Shown: positions 1 to 12,812 of the stretch, piece by piece
Layout: the number at the start of each line of letters is the position of its first letter
Numbering within the stretch: the stretch's first letter is position 1
Assembly (NCBI GenBank): GCA_039881145.1
Contig: JAYKKI010000037.1
Coordinates: 13,775,501-13,839,500, forward strand
Reading direction: 5' to 3'
Length of the DNA: 64,000 nucleotides
Source: Druceiella hillmani
Taxonomy: Eukaryota > Arthropoda > Insecta > Lepidoptera > Hepialidae
Program-made: the position numbers and the translations under genes
The notes under the pieces: model-generated
What the model was told of the DNA's origin: nothing
The model's input: only the letters and a program-made list of their open reading frames with translations
Databases searched by the model: none

Positions 1-1106
1 GAAAATTGAAACTAAGCAAAATGTCTTGTAATAAAATTTATGAAATACCTTTTATAAGGATATTAGTACAGTTTTGATTCTTAATATTTCCAAACTCTCT
101 CTCTGAATATTGAAATTGAACTAATAACTTAATGAAAATACTGTACCAATTTTAACTTACTTTCACTAATTTTTAACTTTTTAATACACTTTTATTAGGT
201 CGACCTATAACTGTGTAATGGAATATACGAAATGTAATTTCATACACTTGTATCTACTGTATGATCATGAAACTTGGTAGTTATGTGTAGTTCTGACGAA
301 AATGCAATAAAATAGTACCAACGGATCCCGGAAATGATTCAATTAAAGAGAACTGGACATTAGACATTGAATTCGATAACGGAACAACGTATCCTAACCG
401 TTTTTGGGCTTTTAATTGTTGTATACGTAGTGGTCTATTTAGGTTCGCGATCCTTTGCGTCTGAAACGGAACGGAAAGATGCTTTGCAATATTGATGATG
501 CATTGGCAAAGATGGGGAGAATTCGCCCACAAACACAAAATCAAAAAAAATTATCATTTCAACTTAATTAACTATGCTGCTCTGTCAATTTGAATTACGT
601 AAAAGTTTTTTTTTTAAATAAAGTATCAATATTATTTTGCTTCCCAAATTAATATTATGTCAATGAAAAAGCTTAACATTTCAGTTAGATTTCAAGACAA
701 AACGCCTCATGCTTTTATAGTCCATAACAAACATGGCTTACTCTAAAGTCCTTACAGAGTAGACGGAGATAACAGGTTCGACAATAATTGTTTGCTTTTT
801 AGTGCAGTATTTATGTAAGCGGGTTTTATTTTTGTTTTTTTAACTATTAATTTCTTTCATCACAGACATTCAAAGTCCTCACTATATAACATACCATATA
901 AACTTCTATATACTTGTACATTTCAACTCTCTACATAATATATTAAAAATATCTAAAGATTTTGATGATGTTTCAGTAAGTGAGCTGAGTCGATGCCTAA
1001 ATTAGTGATATTTAGATACCCTTATCTGACAACACGTTAAAGGTTTTATGAAATTCAGTATTCTGTAGAATATATGTATTCTGAGAATTTTTTTAAGTAA
1101 GCCTAT

Positions 1107-1196
1107 AACATTACGTTGATCTATATCATTATGTTAGATTATATAATTACGTTGGCATATGTCATTACGTTGGCATATGTCATTACGTTGGCATAT
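1107..1196. repeat. Short tandem repeat, about 21-bp unit (CATTACGTTGGCATATGT)
   Basis: Three near-identical units containing CATTACGTTGGCATAT lie at about 1141-1196. Two or more diverged units (ACATTACGTTGATCTATAT, ATTATGTTAGATTATAT) precede them from 1107. It is a minisatellite in intergenic DNA upstream of the takeout-like gene. Confidence 0.75.
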
Positions 1197-1269
1197 AAAA
1201 GTGTTGTTGGTTTAGATAGGTGGGGTAAAGATGCCCCAAATAGTTTATATAAATAAAGCAGAATGTACA

Positions 1270-2210
1270 TAGGTTCGTTTTCAGGGTTCCGTACCACAAA
1301 AGGAAAAATAGAACCCTTATAAGATCACTCACGTTTCTGTTCGTCCGTCAAAACCATTTTTCTGATAAACCACTTGACGTAGAAACTTGAAACTTGGCAG
1401 AGTAATAAACTATCAACACACGCACACACATCTAAATAGCTAAAACTTAAAAATATTCATTTTGAAGTTTCTTGGGGGTAGGAATAAATTATATATTCCA
1501 AAAAATTCCTTTTCAATTCTATATGTAATAAAGATATCTATCGTTTGAAAGAGCTAATTACATGCGTCTCAAACATTTTTTTTCATAATTTTAGATTTCA
1601 TACCTTCATAGTTATATTGAACCGCTCCTTATTTTTGAAACTACTCATCGTAAAATTACGAAAAAACATGGATTCTTAAAAGTCCACGCAAAGGCTCCAT
1701 ATGTCATCATTTTTTTTAAATATGCATCTTATTCTACGCCTATGAAAGATATATTAGGCAATATTTTTAAGATGTTCTACACTCACAGTGAAAAAACAAT
1801 ACAATGTAAAACTTAATATTTGACGTGATAATATACCTTATTAACACAGATATTTTGCATTAACTAATTTTTTTAAATATTCATTTATTAATCAAAGAGG
1901 GGGTAAATAAAAATATAAATTTTAAATTCCATGTGAATTTTCATTTGAAAAATATATTCCAAAAAATAAAGGAAAATAAACAACACATAATAATCATAAC
2001 AACCCCCTAACCGTTGCTCCCCTCCTCATTCAAATTTCCTAAATACTGAGCCATAAATCGTGAGAAAAAACCGGTTTGATAAAATATGATTAGAAAAACT
2101 ATATCGATTATCCTAGATCCTATAACACTTCAAAAATATACCATATTTTACGCCTGTGAAAAACTTAGCAGACAATATATTTTCGTTGCGAAAAATTAAT
2201 ATTAGTTTAT
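1270..2210 (+). mobile_element. Interspersed repeat with GGGTTCCGTACC-type end, copy 1
   Basis: It starts CAGGGTTCCGTACCAC, with AACCCTTATAAGATCACTC and a GTCCGTC tract nearby, then CCACTTGACGTAGAAACTTGAAA. Related blocks occur in reverse orientation at about 22540-23400 (AACCCTTATAAAATTATTC, CCACTTGATGTAGAAACTTG, AAAGTCCACGYAAA-like segments). Sequences like this are common interspersed repeats in insect genomes, Lepidoptera in particular. No coding part was seen. Boundaries are approximate. Confidence 0.65.
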
Positions 2211-2410
2211 AGTTTAATAGGAGTAATATATACCCTTGAATGTGTACTTAAAATTTTCTTTGACGTGTCTAATTAAGTACACACTAGTTAATGACATTTG
2301 ATTTACATATTTCTTTTCGAATTTATTTGTATTCAGATTATATTTTATGACGATGTACCAATTCCTGTTACTATGTTGTATAAATAACTTCAAAATAATA
2401 TCACTTGCAG

Positions 2411-4515
2411 CGTCGTGGGTGCAGAAGTTATGCAAAGTATCAGATTCGGAATGTATGGCGGAGCGAGTCGTCGAATATGCATTGATATTCGCCAAGGGAG
2501 TCCCGGAACTGGGTGTGGAACCAATAGACCCCATGAAGATCCCAACTGTCGACGTATCCAAGCCGGGTTTTCAACTCACCTTCAAGGAGGGAATCTTAAC
2601 TGGACTTAAAAATTTCAAATTAAACAGTTATAAGTAGGTGTTATTATTTTTATTCTACTGATTTATACAACTTAAAGCAATTTAACGTTGAATTATCGAA
2701 TATATTTGGCTTTAATTTTCTAGAAATTCATTATTCACAATTAAATGAAACTACGTGATGTAGTATTATTTCTACTTTCTTTAAGCTCTTTATCACGACC
2801 TAGGTTTCGTTGTATTACAACATCTTCAGGTGGGATATTAACAAAGATTCTTTGCTAATAGCCCACCTGAAAAGTAGAAATAATACTACATCACGTAGTT
2901 TCATTTAATTGTGCAATTTAAATTGTTACTTTGAGGTCTAAAATAAACGTGTTTGGTTTCGTATATCGTACTTTATAGTGCTTCGGTATTTATTGTCCTT
3001 TGTTACAAACATAATACGAGTTATATGACTTCCCTTAAGTAATATACGCATTATTTATGAAATAGCGAATTTAATAGAGCTAATTGTAAATTAAAGCAAA
3101 CATTCAAAACAAAACGTGTTTTTTAAAAAGGTCGTAAACGATTCATGTAATAAATAGTCTAAGAGTCAGCGGCGCGCAGACTTAAGGTATTTGAACAAAC
3201 CGCATATTTTCGTTATTGACTCTCTCATACCTGCCGTACATGAGACAGGGTCTCATGAAGCTGCCTGCGGTTCCTATGGAGTTACTCAGGTGTAAAACGT
3301 GTAAAAATTTTACCAATTTCAAGTTATAGTACCACTTGGATATTTTAAATTGTTACATTATTATTATTGAAAAATAACAATGGCAGACAACTATCGTCGT
3401 TTTAAGTTCATGGTTGTCACCACTGAAATTCCCAGAAAAAACAGATATGTGTATTTTATATGAATTTCATATAAATTATAGTACTCACGTGCAATGCTAA
3501 AACGTATCGTTGCAGAACATATTAAACAAAAGTTATTAATAATATTGTCCTATAACATGCTATTTTTAACAAGTTATACTATGTTATTACTTAATAATAC
3601 TATTCGTTATAACAGATATTTGAAAATAACAATTATTACCACCTCTACTAAAAATATTAGGCAAAACCGTTACTACGCCCTATGTTTTATTGTTAAGACT
3701 AAAATCACACTTAAGCATAAACAAGAATACTAACTAAAGAGGGAAAAAAAGACCGTGGATGAGAGGGAGGGCGATAGTACTATATGTACGTATGGGCGTG
3801 CCAGAGGTAACATTCCGTTGTCTGCCGGGATGTTAGAACAGTAGAAAATGTTTCCCGTTCTAAATATAGGCTTAGGACATTATTATTAACAATGTATATA
3901 AATTTCAACTTTGTTAAAAAAACCTTAAATGATCTTTTTGAAACTTTTAATAGTGTCTGCCATGACCTTGAAAGCACTATAGCTATTTTTCGATAATAAT
4001 AATGTAAAATTTTAAAATATCCTAGTAGCAACCTTGTTACTATAACTTGGAATCTGTCAGATTTTTACACCTTTCGCAAGTAACTTTATAGGAACCGCAG
4101 GCAGCTTCATGAGACCCTGTCTCATGTATGGCAGGCATGAGAGAGTCAATAAAGAAAAGGTGGGGTTTGTTCAAATAACGTAAGTCTGCGCGCTGCTTAG
4201 CTGTATAAGCGTTTTGAAAGTACAAATCTTTCGTATCATGAAAGCGATCACCGAGAGATATTCGCGTTTGTCGTTCATGCATTAATTGTAAAATGTAACG
4301 AATGAGTTTATAATATATATCATAATATATGATAACAACATAGGACATATAATAGTACATAAATTACACTATTAAGTATCCTTTTTTTCGAGGTATATTG
4401 ACATTTCAACTTCAAAAAAAAACGACTCCTCAAAAATGGAAAAAAACAACGACATTTACTAACATTATCCTTTAAGCAAAGATTTACAAACAAAATCCAA
4501 TAAACAAACGATATA

Positions 4516-4566
<51 letters not shown>

Positions 4567-6646
4567 CTCGTAAACGAATCCCGCTTACAAATCATTGCTA
4601 GGGATAACAACAACTATTGGTACCATATCGATTCCAAGTAACTCATCTGTTCGTACTGCACTCATGAAGCCAAAAAGCCTCCAACAACACCTAACACATG
4701 AAAATTCTTTTAGTCATTCGGATTGTACAAGGAGATAAATGTCATATATACATGTCTCGTCCTGTCCGCTATGTTAAATTTGAAGGACTATGGGTAATGC
4801 GAAGCCAAGACGCATACAAAGCCACTACACCCATGAAAACTCATTTAAGCGATGAAAACAAAGTACATATACCTAATTTCATAATATACATGTACATTCG
4901 CCCGAAAGGATTTAATAAACAAGCGATTAATAAACATTTGACATTCAAAGCTCAACTAGCCTTGAAGGCAGACAAATACTGACATGTACAATGACAGCGA
5001 CATACCGTAACATATTAATACGAACATTAACTTTATTGGTTATAAGGGCGTAATATTTCCTCTGTCCTACAGTCCCATACACCATACTGACTTAAATAAC
5101 TTTGAAAATACCTGTTTATTTGTATTTAGTATTAGATTGTGTTTCCACTTGAAACAACGTTTGGGGAAGTCTTCTTATCTTTCAATCTTAAGTTTTATTG
5201 CAAGTGAAAATGCAGCCTTAAGGTGATTCTAAACAACGGAAACAAATTTAGTGCTGTGATGTAATCTTCTGATGAACATGGAAACAATTTTTCGGCTATA
5301 TAGAGTTTAATCCCGCATCACGAATTCAATACTTTTATTACTAGGACACAGCTACTAAAACAGTATTAGTAAAAAGTAAATCGTAGCTATTTCCCAGACT
5401 TCCCAAATATTGTACTATTTTTAAAACATTTCGGAGACGAAAATACTCTGTAAATCAGCTTATATCGAACGATAAAAATATTCATTCAGTGATTTCTTCT
5501 TTTAGAATTTCACCAGACGGCAAAAAGATGACCATAGACGTTGTTGCCAACGTAACTTTGAAGAATCAATATAAATTAGATGCCCAAATTCTTATAATAC
5601 CCATCAAAGGAGAAGGTGCGGGAAAATACAAGTTAAGTTAGTTTTTTCTTTTCGTATTTCTATACCAACCAGTTTGATACTAGTTTATACCATATCAATA
5701 TAAATACAAAAAATGTTTTATTAGTTTAACCAAAATATAAATATTACTTACACATCACTAATTCACCTAACCCATCGCATTACATTTTTACAGAAATCAA
5801 ATGAAGCTTTTTTCAATAAGATATGTATATTATATAACTATGTCAGAATAAAATCGTATTTATAAAAGAGCAGGTAATAAAAAATTTATAAGTACACATA
5901 TCTGATAGTTTTCAATTAGCATTTTTATGTTTTAAAACAATAAACCAAATCTAGTTTTTCGAAATATCCGTTGCTGTACCTACCTAATATCCGTCAATCG
6001 TTATATCACACACTCTTAATTTACTTATTTACCACGGCCACATAATGAAAAAAATACTTTATAACTTCAAAATCTAGTTCGAAATTAAAACTGGCACAAA
6101 AATATAACACATAAAACTATATACCAAACACCCCCCCCCCCCCCCCCCCGCCTCATAAAATTAAACATTTATTTTTTAAATTTTAGCAAGCTGTAATAAA
6201 CCAAGCCAGAAATAGGTTTATTATACTAGTTAAAACTTGATTACTTTTACCATTACAGAGGATTTGAACATCATAATAGACGCCAATATGGATAAGTTTA
6301 CAAAGAATAATGTAACTTACCACGGAATTATAAACTACAAATACACATTCAAAGTTAAACTGGCCACATTTAATCTGGATGGTCTGTTCGGGGGAAACAG
6401 TCCAGTTTTAGGTAAGATATTAAATGTTTTATGGTTAATAATTATTTCTCAGTTTACAATTTTTTTGAAGAAAATATTTTCATATCATTTACAGCTGAGA
6501 TTGCGCTCAAATTTCTCAACGATAACTGGGAAGGCTTTGTCTATGACGTAGCAAAGCCACTTGTGGATACAATCGTCGACCAAGCGCTGACAGCTATAAA
6601 GGCTTTTGCGTATGCAATACCATATGCCGACCTTTACCTGCAATAA
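2411..6646 (+). CDS. takeout / juvenile-hormone-binding-protein-like secreted protein (signal-peptide exon not located)
   Basis: Four exons join in phase: 2411-2633, 5506-5636, 6259-6411 and 6495-6646 (stop TAA). They encode 219 residues, matching the mature length of the insect JHBP/takeout family (Pfam JHBP). Family marks I can see are two N-terminal cysteines (QKLCKVSDSEC) that form the usual disulfide, GVPELGVEPIDPM, ILIIPIKGEG in the middle, DGLFGGNSPVL, and the C-terminal NDNWEGFVYDVAKPLVD. Family members are secreted and bind small hydrophobic ligands such as juvenile hormone in a long tunnel. The first exon, expected to encode the signal peptide and end in phase 1, was not found. An in-frame ATG at 2347 gives a partly hydrophobic leader (MTMYQFLLLCCI), but it crosses a good acceptor (ttgcag, 2405-2410), so an upstream exon is more likely. 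Exon 3 uses the second of two donors, GT at 5637, because only that one keeps phase. An AATAAA signal lies at 6677. The ligand is unknown. Confidence 0.92.
2686..2912 (-). mobile_element. Foldback element, hammerhead-bearing family, copy A
   Basis: The element lies in intron 1 of the takeout-like gene. Inverted arms begin CACAATTAAATGAAACTACG (2736) and end in its complement at 2913. The left side also has a 45-50 bp tail (2688-2735) that is the complement of the right tail of copies B and C. GCAATTTAA occurs on both sides (2677-2685 and 2913-2921), consistent with a target-site duplication. The left arm carries a minus-strand hammerhead-like motif. The right arm has lost about 50 bp covering that motif. 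Confidence 0.8.
2787..2847 (-). ncRNA. Candidate hammerhead ribozyme in foldback copy A
   Basis: Read on the minus strand in order: TCTTT (outer stem I), CAC (inner stem I), CTGAAGA (2829-2823), stem II GTTGT/ACAAC with an AAT loop, GAAA (2808-2805), ACC/GGT (stem III with a TA loop), C as the cleavage base (GTC), GTG (pairs with CAC), AAAGA (pairs with TCTTT). This is the complete connectivity of a type-I hammerhead with a minimal stem III. One U between CTGAAGA and stem II would be bulged. Activity is inferred from the core. Confidence 0.7.
3165..4200. repeat. Inverted-repeat element about 1 kb long with coding-like arms
   Basis: A stretch of about 165 bp at 3165-3330 reappears inverted at 4044-4200 (shared GCGCGCAGACTTA, TTATTGACTCTCTCAT, CATGAGACAGGGTCTCATGA, AGCTGCCTGCGG). 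On the minus strand the right arm is part of an open frame (4040-4360, ...IDSLMPAIHETGSHEAACGSY...). The left arm encodes a broken version of the same peptide. The interior is AT-rich with no recognisable gene. It is probably two inverted pieces of one unknown transposon inside intron 1 of the takeout-like gene. Confidence 0.7.
4521..4561. repeat. (TA)n microsatellite
   Basis: About 20 uninterrupted TA units inside intron 1 of the takeout-like gene. Confidence 0.95.
6131..6149. repeat. poly-C tract (19 C)
   Basis: A run of 19 consecutive C in the intron between exons 3 and 4 of the takeout-like gene. Such a run is striking in DNA this AT-rich. Confidence 0.95.
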
Positions 6647-6679
6647 AGACGTAATATGTTAGAATAATTGTATTGCAAT

Positions 6680-9130
6680 AAAATAAATAGGTAACGACCC
6701 CTATTAATTATTTCCAAACGAAGAAGAAACTTTTTCATTATCTACAAAATTAGAGATGGTGAGAAAGGATGCTTATACCCTCTTTACCATAATAAATTGA
6801 CATACCTTTTCATACCGGCTATTCCTTTTTTACTGGTTTATTAATGTTAACTAATCAGGTGTTATTAACTAAAGTTAAAACTAGTCGTGTACTCAACAAT
6901 CACTCTATATAAGCTTACTTTATAGTCATATCTGTTATCTTTTATTGAAAACATTTTATTCCATAAGCTCTTAAAAGGTGAAGTCACCTTATTGACGATT
7001 TCCTTCAGTTACCATTGCGGTCTGCCTTAACTAATAGGAAACACGGGGCAATCGCATGCAATAATAGTGGCAACAAAAGTTGCTACATTTCACCACTAAA
7101 TAACTATAAAGTTTAATAAAAATAACACACCGTTATATTTGTAGTTTAATATTTGATATTCTTAGGATTAGCTTAACTCATTTTATTTCATTCTTTTTTG
7201 CCCCCTTCCTACCTTAATTCCTACCTGCAATCTTTGGCATGGAGATGGAGAAAACCATCCAATACTAATAAACAACAATTCACTAAAAGTGCAAAGTATT
7301 TCCTACATTCCTATGTATGTATGGTGTTTACATATTCCTAATTCTTTACTTGCACAAAATTCTCTAGTCATCTAGTTCCAGAATTATGCCGTACATGAGC
7401 AAAGTCATATAACATACGACGGAGTCGAGGAGAAAAAAACCAAAAGTAAAAAAGATCATATTTCTGAAAAATAAAAATTATACTGAGAAAAAAGTTAAAA
7501 AGGAATTGCAATCTATTATACGATTTTTACACAGCTACTTATTTGTCAATTGTTAAGATATATCTACTTTTGTGAACGAGGGGACTGAAGTGGTTTTGCA
7601 AATTATATATCTTGATATCTTTTTATACATTTCATAAATTACAAAACAAAAAAGAGAAGTCAAATTTTATTTATATTTGGGTTTTGTTCCCGATGGACGC
7701 CTTAGGTGCGGTAATTAGCCTTTTACCATTAAGGTAAAAAGTGCGAATGATAATTTTTTAGACTTAGTTTTATGTAGTATTGAAGACATCAGGTTGGTGC
7801 TTTGTGGAACTCTTTTATTCAATTAATTATAAATAACAAGCAACAAAAACTTTCATCGCGTCTCAACAGTTATTTCATTAAATATATTTTTGTTTGATTA
7901 TTTTAATATAATTTATGGCGTCCTAAGTTCAGACAGATTAATTAGTGAGCTCTATTATCAATATTTTAAAAAAAATTCCATGAGCTTCAATTCTTATAAA
8001 TTGCAAAATAATTAATAATTTGAGCAACTACTTCCAAGATGGAGACGTTAATTAAATAAATTTAGTAAGTGGTTTTCAAATCTCGACATTAACATAACAT
8101 AATACAAATTTAACAGAAAATTATTTTAATGATTGGAACTTTACTGGGAGGGACCCTATAGAAGTATATAGTAATATATAATGTTATGTACATATAGGTT
8201 TAGAGGTTTGAATAGTTTTGCAAACAGATTATTTAAAGAATAACATTTTAAACCTATGGAATTTTTACCTTAGCAACTACAGTAGTCAGCAAGTCTCTTA
8301 ATTTTTCTTATTTAAATTTAATTTCTGCATATAGTGAAATATTTAACCTACCCAGATTTTTAGGAGATTAAAGAAATATTTAATAATATAAATGAGATAA
8401 TATCCTATAATGAATGGGAACAATAATAAGGGCAGTAATTTTAATGAAATCATCCATCAATTTGTTTAATTACATAGGTAATTAAATATTTTTTTCAGAA
8501 TTTATTATAAAATTCACTGATTAAAAAAAGAGAGGAAAAACTGAATCAGCACGTGAAAATGACAGTTTATTTCCAAACCCAAATTCACTTTACCAAACTG
8601 TAATTAAAACAACGATAAAACTGAATCCTTATATTTTGAACCTGCACACAAAGCAAACTCCAGTAGCGGGCAACAAATATTTTTCTGGAAAACCTCTTTA
8701 AATTCTACTGATAAATCGGAATCAACAACTTCAAAAGTTATCGCTAGAGAAAATATAAGCCAACTTTTCCAAAGACTGTGACCAAAAATGTTACGTCCAG
8801 ATAATTTTGAAAAATTGACAGAACACTTTATTCGTCCTAAATATAAAATTACGTTTATCTGAGAAATAGTTCGGGGGATAACTTTTGGAATAGTTATTAC
8901 TTTATAATTTCACCGAACAAAGAACAAAATAGAAAGTTTTTTCTGTTTTGTAATTAGTACGAGAACATTTTTATAGAAATAACAGAACTGGATTTCATTT
9001 TCCACAAAAACTTGCGGTAGTGTTTATATAATATAATAAAACTGACGGCAGGTGTTAGTTGAAAAGGTAAATTTTTTAGTTATTGATTACCTCTACGGTG
9101 ATTGCCACAAAGAGAAGATAATAATTAGAA
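6680..9130. other. Gene-free AT-rich intergenic DNA
   Basis: Downstream of the takeout-like gene I see only the polyadenylation signal at its start and AT-rich unique sequence. There is no protein with recognisable motifs, no RNA gene and no long repeat. Confidence 0.6.
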
Positions 9131-9132
9131 AT

Positions 9133-9276
9133 AGTGTACCGGAAAGAAATATTTTGTATATAAGTCAACGCCATCTAGTGCTTGCTTAATCAGCGCCATC
9201 TAGGACTAACTTAGTTAGTTCTGTTGTACGACGTTATCCGCATACCGAATAGATGGCGTACATAAAATATTACACT
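9133..9276. mobile_element. Short MITE-like element with CGCCATCTAG motifs
   Basis: The ends are AGTGTACC and, inverted, AGTGTAATATTTTATGTA. Both lead into ATATTTT and then CGCCATCTA. Inside are three copies of the CGCCATCTA core: 9169-9180 (CGCCATCTAGTG), 9193-9204 (GCGCCATCTAGG) and inverted at 9250-9258. About 144 bp, with no coding capacity. Confidence 0.55.
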
Positions 9277-9279
9277 AAA

Positions 9280-10401
9280 AATTGAAATGGACTATATCCA
9301 GTATAATGAAATATATTGACATCCCATAGAGTCAAGTATTTTTATGCATCAGAAAAATCTTTAATTTAAAATAGGCATCATAAAAGTGTGAAATGTGGGA
9401 AATAATAAACAAACATCAACTATTACATTTTCTAGATTTGATATTGACCTTTAAAGTTCTACGGTAAAGGAAATTAATACTTTTCATTTTTATAAACCGC
9501 GTATGCTCAGATACTAAAACTGATATTTAAAAAGTCTAGATTTTTAAAATGAATTTTACAAAATTTGTTTTTCTTTAGGCGCTTTATGAAAAATGATGAA
9601 GAGTAACATTTTACGATGCGCGCATGCACACGTGATAAGAACTCTAATCGCAACAAAAATGGACAAGACTGAACGTATTACTATTAACACTTCAGCTAAG
9701 TTAGTGTCGATATGCTGTACAACATCCTAATCTTGCTCAATCAACAGAAATTGCACGTTTTCATCTATATGCCCAGGTTATTTTCTGATATCGTATATAA
9801 ATATTTATATTGAGTAGTAGCAGATACAGCCTCTGACTGTTATTGGAATTTGATCTTCTGTAACGATGTCAGCATTCACAGCAGGAACAAGAGAAGCTGA
9901 CAAAGTCGAAGTAATAATTATGATAATAAACGAATCACCGATATCAAGTTCTCGTATTTCTTCAGCTTATTGTGGGTTTACAGAAGTAATATCTGTAGAA
10001 TTAAACCTGACATGGAATCTGACGTTTCAGGAACAGTGACTTTCAGATATATAAGTATAGCCTCATATCTTCTAATATTTTCTTCATCAACTCTTGTCTT
10101 ATTACAGTACACAGTCTCACATTATTTTACTCTCTTCATTTTTTGGTACTAAAACAAAACAATATAATATTCACTTGTAATAATAATTGGTTGAGTACGA
10201 GTTGGGTTTCACGTGACGAGGGTTCCGTTTTATAGAAAATCTATAAATGACTTAGATAAATTCATAATTTTTCGACTTATGAATTCACCTTTTCAACATA
10301 GAAAAATGTTTTTGAAAGAAATAAAAAAATTCTCTCTCTTTGGATATAAACGCCTTCAAATAATTACAATTTTAAATGTGATTTTTGTCTCTAGACCTCT
10401 G

Positions 10402-10436
<35 letters not shown>

Positions 10437-11761
10437 GATTAAATTTCAAGTTCATGCCCTATTTCATTTAGAAATTAAAAGCCTCTGACAGACAGATCAA
10501 AATACAGACAGAGTCGCTACTGCAATAAGGTTCTATTCGGACTCTATGTGTGCACAACACAACCCTGTAAAAATTGATCAAACAAGTGACAAAGCACGAA
10601 GAAGTAGTGCACTGTCATGAGTCATATGGTGTGACTACTGTACTTGTCCTTGTTTGACTATGCATACAGAACACAAAAAATTATGTATGAATCCATTTAT
10701 TAAGTTCGTAAGATATTTAAAAAGTAAATACAAAAAACTTAGCTGCTTAGATTTCCTTACCATAATTAAGTAAAGCTTATTTGGTAACGTAGGTATTAAG
10801 TAGACAATAGGCACATATAAACGAATAACTAATATTGAAATAATACTAGTTTTTGTCGTCATCAAGCGACCAACCAAATCCATCCTAGGCCATATATAAT
10901 TTTGGAATCTACGAGACAATGACGTAATTGCCATTTTGTTTATACAGATAGAAGACGCGAAGTGATTAATCACAAGGCCAAGTAATTAATTGTTTTACTT
11001 ATTTTATAATTTTTATCCTGGTAGATGTTTATTCATGTGATCAGATGACACGTGTTAAGTGAATATGGTGTTAGGCATTTGCATCTGTACATTTATTCAA
11101 TGTTGAAATATTAAAAATTATAACAATGTAATAGAGCGGAGTTTGACCATCCTCCATGCTGCGTCTCACAAAAGTCAGACCATTGTGATGTAATACAACG
11201 CCATATCAGTACGTAAGTGCTATGTATTGCCGACTGATATTATATTCCAATAGTTCGAAGTATTATTACCACTGCCTACTTCGATAATATATGATATGAA
11301 GTTATATGTAGATAAATATATTGACAACTTATTGCTCAAAAAAATTATCACCTGAATTTATAACTTCATAAAAACGAAGCGGAGAATTGAATAGTAGAAA
11401 ACAAGAATACGGTTCACGGATATAACTGAAGACAAAGTCCGTATTAAAATTCAAATCACCCTTAAAACTATACGATTACAGCATAGATTGCATACTCCAC
11501 TATTTAGAAATTGCATCTAAAATATAATCAGATGCCAATTTTTCTTAAACTAAAAAATGTTTTAAACGAAACCATAGATTTCATTGGTTGAATTAATAGA
11601 AAGGCATGAAATTAAAAACCAAAAATTAAACCCCGCGAAATACGAATGTCATTATTCAAGGATCTAAGAGTCTGTAATTCCATAAATTGAATACTTGTCG
11701 TTTGAAACTTGACGTACTAAAAATTAATTTATTTTCCTATAAAAAATTAAAAAATTGTCAT

Positions 11762-11816
<55 letters not shown>

Positions 11817-12590
11817 AATGGAGCACTTTTACATAAAGCATAAATTATATTATTGTTTGATAAAAAAAATTATTGTGAGAGATCGTAATCGACCTTACAA
11901 TTGTTACATAAAATCAAAATTATTTATCATCAAAACTAATATAGTCTCTTCTCTATTTCCTATCCATTTAAGGAGAAAGATTCAACAAACTTCAAAAGAG
12001 TAGAAACTGACATTGGGTAGTAAAAAATAGTAAAACATATGAAATGAGAAAAAGTAGAAAGAGATAATGTTCGAAGTGAGCCCTTGGAAAAATTGAATTT
12101 GGTAACTGCAAAACAAGATTCCTGAAATCACTGTTCACCTTTACCTACAACAGAGAAGACACCCAAATTTTATTTTTTCCTGCAGTACGACACTCGATAG
12201 TTTGTAGTTTCTTTTTCACGTAATAATTAATAGTTTTTTTGTTTCAAATAAATAAGCAAGATCGGGATTATTTACTTCCTAAATTTTCTATCTTACTTAT
12301 CATATTAATGTTCTTAGGAATGATAACATAAAAAATTTAAAACTCAGTTTCTCAACCAGATACACTTCATCTGGTATCTCAGTTATATACTGAACGAAAA
12401 TACCTTTTTCTTAGTTTTTGTAGTTTCCTTTAAACCCAATAACTTTTTTCCGTTTGTAACTGTTTTTCTTTCAGCTTCATTACCATTTTCTTTCCTTCTC
12501 TTCATGCAATCCCTCGCGAGCATGTTAGTGAAAGACTTTCTATGCCTCTTCTCTTTTCTTTGAAGAAGTATTTTGACTAACCACTTGTTT
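9280..12590. other. Gene-free AT-rich intergenic DNA with TA microsatellites
   Basis: It holds (TA)n tracts at 10404-10434 and 11762-11815. The remaining open frames are short, AT-driven and without motifs. No gene or RNA was recognised. Confidence 0.6.
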
Positions 12591-12599
12591 TATATGATT

Positions 12600-12812
12600 G
12601 AAAGCCGACCCACTAAAAAACCGATTTGTAGAGGATATTCCATGCGATTTTGACTGTTGAAGCCGACGCACTTGGAAACCGATTAGAAGAGTATATAACA
12701 TTATCTCCTAAGGTCTTCACAAGTATTTCGCCAATATTATCAATTTCAGGGGGCAATATAGGCGTCTACCTCTTCCAATCGATTTCCTAATGGGTCGGCT
12801 TCAACAACTGAT
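12600..12812. repeat. Three copies of a GAAGCCGACSCACT...AACCGAT block, two direct and one inverted
   Basis: Blocks start at about 12601 (AAAGCCGACCCACTAAAA) and 12659 (GAAGCCGACGCACTTGG). An inverted block at about 12773-12808 ends GGGTCGGCTTCAAC. In frame they read like V-E-A-D-x-L-x-N-R-L-E-E, so they may be pieces of a duplicated coding repeat from a dead element. No intact frame remains. Confidence 0.6.

Noticed and set aside
281..544. 87-codon minus-strand open frame
   Set aside because: No motif, no neighbouring exon, and composition consistent with chance or an old repeat.
2347..2410. In-frame ATG giving a partly hydrophobic leader directly in front of the takeout exon
   Set aside because: It runs over a good splice acceptor and the leader is broken by NNFK. 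An upstream signal-peptide exon is the more likely start, though this one is not excluded.
4698..4982. 94-codon plus-strand open frame in the takeout intron
   Set aside because: No recognisable domain, and it lies in repeat-rich intron sequence.
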